Below are positions 1 through 5,258 of a stretch of 5,258 nucleotides of DNA, in pieces. The notes beneath the pieces are model-generated. The model saw only the letters and a list, made by a program, of their open reading frames with translations, did not search any database and was not told the origin of the DNA. The stretch covers positions 1-5,258 of the forward strand of contig JBBCIP010000119.1 of assembly GCA_037189785.1 (NCBI GenBank), read 5' to 3'. The translations under genes and the position numbers were made by a program. Origin of the DNA: Govanella sp037189785. Lineage in GTDB: Bacteria > Pseudomonadota > Alphaproteobacteria > Sphingomonadales > Govanellaceae. Position 1 is the first letter of the stretch; the number at the start of each line of letters is the position of its first letter.

Positions 1-221
1 TCGTCTTCGGTCACGCGCCCATCGGCCCGCGCCATTTTGGCGGCAAGAACAATCACACCGATGGTGAAAGTCATGCTTGTGGTAGCGTCGCGTTCTTCCG
101 TTTGCGCACGATCCCGGGCCCGGTCAGCCATATGACCGGCGACCGTTCCAAGCAGCGCCCCAAGCGGACCACCAAAGGCCAAGCCCGCCGCGCCACCCAA
201 TATTTTACCCCAGATCGTCAT
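1..221 (-). CDS. DjlA/TerB-like inner-membrane protein, 5' part only
   Basis: This is the N-terminal 73 codons of a protein that runs off the left edge. The ATG at 221 is the first possible in-frame start because an in-frame TAA lies four codons upstream (231-233). A weak AGGACAGG (234-241) sits about 12 bases before it. Residues 1-34 begin MTIWGKILGG and form a glycine-rich hydrophobic segment (about 7-29) ending in GHMADRA. This resembles the single N-terminal membrane anchor of DjlA, a J-domain co-chaperone that stimulates DnaK. Residues 50-73 (FTIGVIVLAAKMARADGRVT) match the opening of a TerB-like domain, with its hydrophobic helix and acidic AD-G-VT-DE turn. In the family, a TerB-like domain is followed by a C-terminal J domain with an HPD motif. 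Neither the rest of TerB nor a J domain is visible, so a TerB-only protein remains possible. It is separated from the methionine genes by 116 bases and probably has its own promoter. Confidence 0.72.
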   Translation of the reverse strand, partial: MTIWGKILGGAAGLAFGGPLGALLGTVAGHMADRARDRAQTEERDATTSMTFTIGVIVLAAKMARADGRVTED

Positions 222-337
222 AAAATTGCATTACCTGTCCTGTGCGGCATCCTGGTTGCACGCGCCCTCTCATAACATAGAACGATTACAAGACAATCGG
301 CGTTTCCACCCCAACGGCCCCCTCATGGATGAAGGAT
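222..337. other. intergenic gap between the methionine operon and the DjlA-like gene
   Basis: This 116-base gap is the only non-coding stretch in the window. It lies after the stop of the cyclotransferase-family gene and before the start of the DjlA-like gene, both on the minus strand. I looked for an intrinsic terminator and found only a short imperfect stem (CCTTC pairing with GAGGG, about 321-335) without a T-run, so termination is unproven. It also contains a weak promoter-like pair, listed separately. No small ORF or RNA motif is convincing. Confidence 0.6.
269..296 (-). promoter_or_regulatory. weak candidate sigma-70-type promoter for the DjlA-like gene
   Basis: On the minus strand, TTGTCT (291-296, 4 of 6 bases matching TTGACA) is followed after 16 bases by TATGAG (269-274, 4 of 6 matching TATAAT). 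This would place the transcript start near 262 and give a leader of about 40 bases before the ATG at 221. Matches this weak occur by chance. The main support is position: it is the only gap in which the left-hand gene could gain a promoter separate from the met operon. Confidence 0.25.
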
Positions 338-730
338 CTAAGACCAAGAGTTGATACGACGCAGATTTTCAACGGATGGGGCGTAAACGTAAACCCATGC
401 GGTCAGCGCTTTTCCCGACCTCAGAACAACCTCGGTTGCGACGCGATCAAACAACGAATCCGGCCTATGACTTGGGTCAAATCCTTCATATAGATCAAGG
501 GCTTTAAGTCCCTGTTGTGGATTTTTCAATCTCAGCACCAAGCCGCTCACCTGATCCGACATATCCTGCGACAGGACCGCGCCCGGGTAGCTGTTACAGT
601 CGTAAAGTCGGGCCTGAAGCACTGCAGGCCCCACAGGCTTAGCATGATGCCACAGCCACGCCGCCATGGGATGGGCACGACGCCACCGCAACGTGCCATA
701 GACAAACAATAAATCGCGGTCAGCGGTCAT
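338..730 (-). CDS. gamma-glutamylcyclotransferase (AIG2/GGCT)-family protein
   Basis: This is a 130-aa cytoplasmic protein of the gamma-glutamylcyclotransferase-like fold. Members release 5-oxoproline from gamma-glutamyl amines or peptides; the substrate of this one cannot be read from sequence. Visible family marks are FVYGTLR (9-15), the substrate-binding loop near the N-terminus; YPG (48-50); LYEGFD (80-85), where Glu82 is the expected catalytic acid; and the final core strand AWVYVY (111-116). The length is normal for a single-domain member. I chose the ATG at 730 because it leaves eight residues before FVYGTL, as is usual, and overlaps the metH end by only 11 bases. The upstream in-frame ATG at 769 would add 13 residues (beginning MRWRSVGWPR) with no family likeness and a 50-base overlap. 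No clear Shine-Dalgarno precedes 730, which suggests translation coupled to metH. It is the last gene of the run. A role in glutathione or gamma-glutamyl turnover is inference from the family and neighbours. Confidence 0.85.
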   Translation of the reverse strand: MTADRDLLFVYGTLRWRRAHPMAAWLWHHAKPVGPAVLQARLYDCNSYPGAVLSQDMSDQVSGLVLRLKNPQQGLKALDLYEGFDPSHRPDSLFDRVATEVVLRSGKALTAWVYVYAPSVENLRRINSWS

Positions 731-3365
731 AGGCCAGATTCGGGGCCAGCCAACGCTCCGCCATCTCAACCGTCATTCCGCGGCGAGCCGCATAATCTTC
801 GACCTGATCGCGGTTAATTTTACCAACACCGAAGTATTGTGACTCCGGATGGGCAAAATAATATCCCGATACACTCGCTGTCGGCAGCATGGCATGAGAC
901 TCCGTCAGTGTAATCCCGGCGTTGTCGGGCGCCGCCAACAAGCGGAATAATTCTGGCTTTTCGGTGTGATCGGGGCAGGCTGGGTATCCCGGTGCTGGAC
1001 GAATGCCGCGATAGCGTTCGCGGATCAAATCGTCATTGGTCAGATCTTCGTCAGGCGCATAAGCCCAGAATTCGCGACGCACACGGAGATGCATGCGTTC
1101 TGCCAAAGCTTCGGCCAAGCGATCAGCCAAGGCTTTCAGCAAAATGGAATTATAATCGTCATGCTTGGCCTCGAATTCTTCGAGCTTCCGTTCAATCCCG
1201 GCCCCTGCCGTCACGGCAAAGCCGCCGACATAGTCCACATAACCGGCGTCGGACGGTGCAACAAAATCAGCCAAGCACATGTCGTGGCGATCTTCCCGTT
1301 TCGCGACTTGCTGGCGTAAGAAATGCCACGTGCTGACCACATCGGTCCTGGTTTCATCACTATAAAGCACGACATCATCACCAACGGCATTGGCCGGCCA
1401 GAACCCAATCACAGCCGAGGCAGACAACCATTTTTCAGCAATAATGCTTTTCAACATGGCTTGCGCATCAGCGAATAACGGCCGTGCACTTTCCCCGACA
1501 ATCGGGTCGTTTAAAATTGCCGGATAATTTCCGGCCAATTCCCAACTGCGGAAAAATGGAGTCCAATCGATATAATCGACAAGATCGGCCAAGTCATAAT
1601 CTGTGAATGTTTTCAGGCCAAAGAATTGCGGTTTCGGGGGAACATATCCCGCCCAATCGACCGGGAACTTATTTTTCCGCGCGTCCGCAAGGGGCAAAAG
1701 ACGGTCGGCTTTTGAATTGGCCGCGCGTTTTGCGCGTACCAGAGCGTAATCATTGGCGACATCGGCAGCAAAAGCTTCCCTTTGCACGTCGCTCATCAGC
1801 GCACTGGCCACACCCACAGCCCGCGACGCGTCAAGAACATGGACCGTCGGCCCCTTATAATTCGGGGCAATCTTGACGGCAGTGTGGACTTTGGAGGTTG
1901 TCGCACCACCGATCAGAAGCGGCAGTGAAAACCCTTGTCGCTGCATTTCGGACGCCACCGTAGACATTTCTTCAAGCGACGGGGTGATCAATCCCGATAA
2001 ACCGATGATATCGACATTCTCAGTCCTGGCTGTTTCAAGGATTTTATCGCATGACACCATGACGCCGAGATCGATGACTTCAGAGTTATTACATTGGAGC
2101 ACAACCCCAACGATATTTTTGCCGATGTCATGCACATCGCCTTTCACGGTCGCCATAAGCACCTTGCCTTTGGCATTGCTGCCGCCGTTTAGCCCTTTTT
2201 CAGCTTCGATAAAAGGCAAAAGATAAGCCACCGCTTGCTTCATGACCCGTGCCGATTTCACCACTTGCGGCAGGAACATCTGACCGGAGCCGAACAAATC
2301 GCCGACCACATTCATGCCGTCCATCAACGGGCCTTCGATCACATCTAGAGGACGGGTGGCTCTTTGCCGGGCTTCTTCTGTATCTTCTTCAATGAAAGCA
2401 TTGATACCTTTAACCAAAGAATGCGCCAGACGTTTCTCGACAGGGTCTTGACGCCAAGCCAAGTCTTCAACCGCTTTGATCGCGCCCGCACCTTTGTACT
2501 GATCAGCAATTTCCAGCAAACGATCCGTCGCATCAGGACGACGGTTCAAAATAACATCTTCAACACGTTCGCGCAGCTCCGGCGGAATTTCTGAATAAAT
2601 CATCAATTGTCCGGCATTGACGATCCCCATATCCATACCAGCTTGGATGGCGTGATAGAGAAAGACCGAATGCATGGCTTCGCGCACCGGGTTGTTGCCG
2701 CGGAACGAGAATGAAATATTCGATACCCCACCCGAAATATGGGCATAAGGCAATGTTTGCTTGATGCGCCGCGTCGCTTCGATGAAGTCTATGGCATAGT
2801 TGTTATGTTCTTCGATCCCGGTGGCGACCGCGAAAATATTGGGGTCAAAGATGATATCCGCAGGGTTAAAGCCGACCACCTCGGTCAGAATTTTATACGC
2901 CCGGGTACAAATCTCGACCTTACGGGCTTCCGTATCGGCCTGCCCCACTTCGTCAAAGGCCATGACCACAACAGCCGCGCCATAGCGTTTGACCTTGCGT
3001 GCATGCTCAAGGAACTGTGCTTCGCCTTCCTTCAAACTGATGGAATTGACGATGCCCTTACCCTGAACGCATTTCAAGCCCGCTTCAATGACCGACCATT
3101 TGGATGAATCGATCATGATCGGAACACGAGAAATGTCAGGCTCGGAGGCAATCAGATTCAAGAAGGTCACCATCGCCTTCTCGGAATCCAGCATCGCTTC
3201 ATCCATGTTGATGTCGATAACTTGCGCACCGGCCTCGACCTGTTGGCGAGCAACCGTCAGCGCAGCTTCATAATCACCTTCGAGAACGAGCTTTTTGAAT
3301 TTCGCCGACCCGGTCACATTTGTCCGTTCGCCAACGTTTATGAAAACAGCTGTTTGTTGCGTCAT
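720..3365 (-). CDS. metH: methionine synthase (cobalamin-dependent), folate/B12/reactivation subunit
   Basis: This 881-aa protein is the C-terminal three quarters of a classic MetH. It carries the methyl group from 5-methyltetrahydrofolate on cobalamin to homocysteine held by the partner protein. Domains in order: pterin-binding barrel (about 8-265; NVGERTNVTGS at 10-20, DINMDE at 51-56, IDSSKW at 85-90, FDPNIFAVATG at 173-183, GGVSN at 212-216); helical cap (about 305-390; GPLMDGMNVVGDLFG at 345-359); cobalamin-binding fold (about 400-535), with D410-x-H412-x-x-G415 whose His412 is the lower cobalt ligand, S457-x-L459, Ser463 and GG (486-487); and reactivation domain (about 580-881), which binds S-adenosylmethionine to rescue oxidised cobalamin, with RPAPGYPACPDH (789-800) and GYYFAHPES (834-842). 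Only the homocysteine domain is absent, and it is supplied by the preceding gene. The start at 3365 overlaps that gene's stop as ATGA, with no Shine-Dalgarno visible, so reinitiation is likely. No frameshift or internal stop is seen. Confidence 0.97.
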   Translation of the reverse strand: MTQQTAVFINVGERTNVTGSAKFKKLVLEGDYEAALTVARQQVEAGAQVIDINMDEAMLDSEKAMVTFLNLIASEPDISRVPIMIDSSKWSVIEAGLKCVQGKGIVNSISLKEGEAQFLEHARKVKRYGAAVVVMAFDEVGQADTEARKVEICTRAYKILTEVVGFNPADIIFDPNIFAVATGIEEHNNYAIDFIEATRRIKQTLPYAHISGGVSNISFSFRGNNPVREAMHSVFLYHAIQAGMDMGIVNAGQLMIYSEIPPELRERVEDVILNRRPDATDRLLEIADQYKGAGAIKAVEDLAWRQDPVEKRLAHSLVKGINAFIEEDTEEARQRATRPLDVIEGPLMDGMNVVGDLFGSGQMFLPQVVKSARVMKQAVAYLLPFIEAEKGLNGGSNAKGKVLMATVKGDVHDIGKNIVGVVLQCNNSEVIDLGVMVSCDKILETARTENVDIIGLSGLITPSLEEMSTVASEMQRQGFSLPLLIGGATTSKVHTAVKIAPNYKGPTVHVLDASRAVGVASALMSDVQREAFAADVANDYALVRAKRAANSKADRLLPLADARKNKFPVDWAGYVPPKPQFFGLKTFTDYDLADLVDYIDWTPFFRSWELAGNYPAILNDPIVGESARPLFADAQAMLKSIIAEKWLSASAVIGFWPANAVGDDVVLYSDETRTDVVSTWHFLRQQVAKREDRHDMCLADFVAPSDAGYVDYVGGFAVTAGAGIERKLEEFEAKHDDYNSILLKALADRLAEALAERMHLRVRREFWAYAPDEDLTNDDLIRERYRGIRPAPGYPACPDHTEKPELFRLLAAPDNAGITLTESHAMLPTASVSGYYFAHPESQYFGVGKINRDQVEDYAARRGMTVEMAERWLAPNLAYDR
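3362..3365 (-). other. ATGA stop-start overlap between the two metH genes
   Basis: On the minus strand, ATGA contains the start of the 881-aa gene (3365-3363) and the TGA stop of the 357-aa gene (3364-3362). The 30 bases before it contain no purine-rich ribosome binding site. A ribosome finishing the first protein probably restarts on the second, which would tie their amounts together. No slippery heptamer is seen that would make a fused product by frameshifting. Confidence 0.85.
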
Positions 3366-4435
3366 TCTGCTGCCGTAAAAGGTTCAAGTCCGGAAAGATG
3401 CATCGCGGGCGACAAATCAGGGATGATCCGCGGTTTGATGTCACGCACCACAGCCGCCATCGCCGCAATATGATCGGGTGTTGTCCCACAACAGCCGCCA
3501 ACGATATTCAGAAGCCCAGCCGTAGCCCATTCGGCAATATGGTGCGACATGTCTTCGGGACTAAGATCATATCCACCGAGCTCATTGGGCAAACCCGCAT
3601 TCGGGTGAGCGGACACATAGGTATCGGCAACCTTGGATAAAGTCAGCACATGTTGCCGCAATTCTTTCGGGCCAAGCGCACAATTCAAACCGATTGAAAT
3701 CGGATCGGCATGGGCGACCGAATACCAGAACGCATCGGCTGTTTGACCAGACAAAGTACGCCCCGAGGCATCGGTGATCGTCCCGGAAATCATGATCGGC
3801 AAGGTTATACCCAAACGATCATAGGTTTCAAGAACAGCAACAATGGCAGCTTTGGCATTCAAGGTATCAAAGATCGTCTCGATCAGAATGATATCCGAAC
3901 CACCATCGATCAAAGCTTCGGTGGCTTCGGTGTAGGCTTCACGTAATCCATCAAACGTAATGTTGCGGAACGCCGGATTATTGACATCGGGCGATAGCGA
4001 TGCCGTGCGGTTGGTTGGCCCAAGCACACCGGCCACATACCGTGGCTTGCCATCCCGGGCTTCCGCCGCATCACACACATCGCGGGCCAAGCGCGCCCCT
4101 TGACGATTGATTTCCGGCACCAACGCTTCCATACCGTAATCAGCCATAGCCACGGTTGTTGCGTTGAACGTATTGGTTTCCAAAATATCCGCACCGGCAT
4201 CCAAATAAGCGCGATGAATATCAGTGATGATCTGCGGTTGGGTCAGCACCAAAAGATCGTTGTTACCTTTCACATCGCGGTTCCAGGATTTGAACCGCTC
4301 TCCACGATACGCAGCCTCATCCAACTTATGACGTTGGATCATAGTGCCCATGGCACCATCCAAAACCAAAATACGCTCCGCCATCAAAGACGGTAATATT
4401 GCTAAACGCTGGTCCCTGGTCATCGGCTTGGTCAT
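3362..4435 (-). CDS. metH: methionine synthase (cobalamin-dependent), homocysteine-binding subunit
   Basis: This 357-aa protein is the N-terminal homocysteine S-methyltransferase domain of MetH as a separate polypeptide. It binds zinc and homocysteine and receives the methyl group from methylcobalamin on the partner protein. Motifs along the barrel are LVLDGAMGTMIQ (23-34), ETNTFNAT (86-93), GVLGPTNRTAS (136-146), ETIFDTLNAKAA (186-197) and the zinc ligands Cys252 (GLNCALGP) and Cys315-Cys316 (GGCCGTTP). All three cysteines are present, so the domain should be active. It ends with a tail (about 335-357, containing LSGLEPF) that corresponds to the linker joining this domain to the folate domain in one-piece MetH. 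The ATG at 4435 is chosen because GGAGG lies 7 bases upstream and it overlaps the metF stop as ATGA. A longer reading from 4558 would overlap metF by over 120 bases and adds residues with no family likeness. Stand-alone betaine- or S-methylmethionine-dependent enzymes share this fold, but the next gene makes a MetH subunit far more likely. Confidence 0.96.
   Translation of the reverse strand: MTKPMTRDQRLAILPSLMAERILVLDGAMGTMIQRHKLDEAAYRGERFKSWNRDVKGNNDLLVLTQPQIITDIHRAYLDAGADILETNTFNATTVAMADYGMEALVPEINRQGARLARDVCDAAEARDGKPRYVAGVLGPTNRTASLSPDVNNPAFRNITFDGLREAYTEATEALIDGGSDIILIETIFDTLNAKAAIVAVLETYDRLGITLPIMISGTITDASGRTLSGQTADAFWYSVAHADPISIGLNCALGPKELRQHVLTLSKVADTYVSAHPNAGLPNELGGYDLSPEDMSHHIAEWATAGLLNIVGGCCGTTPDHIAAMAAVVRDIKPRIIPDLSPAMHLSGLEPFTAAE
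4432..4435 (-). other. ATGA stop-start overlap between metF and the first metH gene
   Basis: The ATG of the homocysteine-subunit gene (4435-4433) shares bases with the TGA stop of metF (4434-4432) on the minus strand. Unlike the next junction, this one also has a good ribosome binding site just upstream, so both reinitiation and fresh initiation are possible. Confidence 0.85.
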
Positions 4436-5258
4436 TGGGCGGCCTCCAATACGCGCGGGCGCAAACCTAAGGTATGACAAATCGCATAGGTCAGTTCGGC
4501 ACGGTTCAACGTATAGAAATGAAAGTTTTTCACCCCTTGGTCGTAAAGTCGGCGACACAATTCGGCAGTCACCGCGGCGGCAACCAATTGTCGCGTCGCC
4601 GGATGAGCGTCAAGTCCTTCGAACAATTGTGCCAACCACGGCGGCACAGAGGTGCCACACCGTGCCGAGAAATTGATCACACCCTTGAAGTTTGTAACCG
4701 GCATGATCCCCGGCACGATCGGCAAGGTGATACCGGCCGCGGCGACACGATCCAAGAACCGCAAATAATGATCCGGATCAAAAAAATATTGGGTGATGGC
4801 GCGGTTGGCGCCGTTATCGATTTTGCGCTTCAGGTTATCGATTTCAACATCCCAGTTGGCGCTATCGACATGGCGTTCGGGATAGGCCGCAACACTGATA
4901 TCAAAATCACCGATCCGGCGCAAACCAGCCACCAAGGCGGCTGCATTTTCATAACCATCAGGATGTGGTGTATACCGCGTCTGCCCTTCCGGTGGATCAC
5001 CCCGCAAAGCGACGATATGACGAACGCCTGCATCCCAATACCGCCGCGCAACCTCATCCACGTCCGCCTTTGAGGCAGCAACACAGGTCAAATGCGCGGC
5101 AGGGGCGACATTGGTTTCCCGCAATATGCGCGTGACTGTATTATGGGTGCGTTCTCGCGTCGTCCCGCCGGCTCCATAAGTGACCGAGACAAAGCTTGGC
5201 TGCAATGGCTCCAACGCCCGCACCGATTGCCACAACGTGGCTTCCATTTCCTCGGTCT
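4432..5258 (-). CDS. metF: methylenetetrahydrofolate reductase, N-terminus cut by the right edge
   Basis: MetF is a flavoprotein that reduces 5,10-methylenetetrahydrofolate to 5-methyltetrahydrofolate, the methyl donor for MetH. The window holds the last 274 codons. The frame stays open to the edge and reads TEE before the first visible ATG (5247). That ATG is probably internal, because family members have roughly 25-30 more residues, including the catalytic Glu of the EFFPP motif, which is therefore out of view. Visible marks, numbered from the edge: SVTYGAGG (24-31), HLTCVAA (55-61), IVALRGDPP (81-89) with the flavin-site Asp87, AAYPERH (123-129), AITQYFFD (153-160) with the substrate-binding Gln156, PGIMP (182-186) and NFHFYTLNRA (244-253). 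The C-terminus is the short bacterial form, with no regulatory extension. It is the first gene visible in the run and overlaps metH by 4 bases. Promoter and leader are outside the window. Confidence 0.96.
   Translation of the reverse strand, partial: TEEMEATLWQSVRALEPLQPSFVSVTYGAGGTTRERTHNTVTRILRETNVAPAAHLTCVAASKADVDEVARRYWDAGVRHIVALRGDPPEGQTRYTPHPDGYENAAALVAGLRRIGDFDISVAAYPERHVDSANWDVEIDNLKRKIDNGANRAITQYFFDPDHYLRFLDRVAAAGITLPIVPGIMPVTNFKGVINFSARCGTSVPPWLAQLFEGLDAHPATRQLVAAAVTAELCRRLYDQGVKNFHFYTLNRAELTYAICHTLGLRPRVLEAAQ
4443..4447 (-). promoter_or_regulatory. Shine-Dalgarno site for the first metH gene
   Basis: GGAGG on the minus strand lies within the last codons of metF, 7 bases before the ATG at 4435. 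It is the best ribosome binding site in the window. It favours this start over the in-frame ATG four codons further on (4423), and over the distant upstream one at 4558. Confidence 0.75.

Noticed and set aside
599..611. A 13-base direct repeat (GTCGTAAAGTCGG) also present at 4540-4552
   Set aside because: Both copies lie in coding sequence and encode Arg-Leu-Tyr-Asp on the minus strand (RLYD in the cyclotransferase-family protein and in MetF); a short chance match.
2739..3107. A 122-codon open frame on the plus strand opposite metH
   Set aside because: It is antisense to the highly conserved folate domain and has no recognisable protein features.
3362..3365. metH as a pseudogene broken by a frameshift or sequencing error
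   Set aside because: The break falls in an inter-domain linker as a standard ATGA overlap, both proteins are full-length for their domains with intact key residues, and two-gene metH is known in alphaproteobacteria.
3340..3400. Programmed ribosomal frameshifting to make a fused MetH
   Set aside because: I see no slippery X XXY YYZ heptamer near the junction, and termination-reinitiation explains the overlap more simply.
4436..4558. An N-terminal extension of the homocysteine subunit starting at 4558
   Set aside because: It would overlap the end of metF by over 120 bases, and its residues do not resemble MetH; the start at 4435 has a good ribosome binding site.
4474..5073. A 199-codon open frame on the plus strand opposite metF
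   Set aside because: It lies wholly antisense to a clearly conserved metF frame, its translation shows no recognisable motif, and it arises from codon bias in the opposite strand.
5247..5258. metF starting at the ATG at 5247
   Set aside because: The frame continues open to the edge with family-like residues (TEE before ME), and the conserved N-terminal EFFPP segment is missing, so the true start lies outside the window.

Overview
The window is a compact run of housekeeping genes, all read from the minus strand. The protein sequences look like those of an alphaproteobacterium. The clues are the DjlA-like protein at the left end, the folate and methionine enzymes, and above all a methionine synthase (MetH) divided into two adjacent genes directly behind metF, an arrangement I know from several alphaproteobacterial lineages. 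Base composition is moderate and looks even across the genes. I cannot name a genus; an order such as Rhodospirillales is only a guess.

In the direction of transcription (right to left): metF (4432-5258, its N-terminus lies beyond the right edge) encodes methylenetetrahydrofolate reductase. It overlaps by 4 bases (ATGA) the gene for the homocysteine-binding part of cobalamin-dependent methionine synthase (3362-4435, 357 aa). That gene overlaps by 4 bases (ATGA again) the gene for the rest of MetH (720-3365, 881 aa: folate, cap, cobalamin and reactivation domains). The last gene of the run, a 130-aa gamma-glutamylcyclotransferase-family protein (338-730), starts 11 bases inside the end of the second metH gene. 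A 116-base gap (222-337) follows, with a weak candidate promoter and no convincing terminator. Then comes the 5' part of a gene for a DjlA/TerB-type inner-membrane protein (1-221), cut by the left edge.

The pathway logic is direct. MetF makes 5-methyltetrahydrofolate, and the two MetH polypeptides together use it to methylate homocysteine to methionine, regenerating tetrahydrofolate. The nested stop-start junctions suggest one mRNA and translational coupling. The operon promoter and any S-adenosylmethionine or cobalamin control element must lie to the right of base 5258, outside the window.

I see no rRNA, tRNA, CRISPR array, insertion sequence, prophage gene or significant repeat. I did not find a new biological system. 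The most interesting point is how cleanly MetH is split, at a linker between domains.
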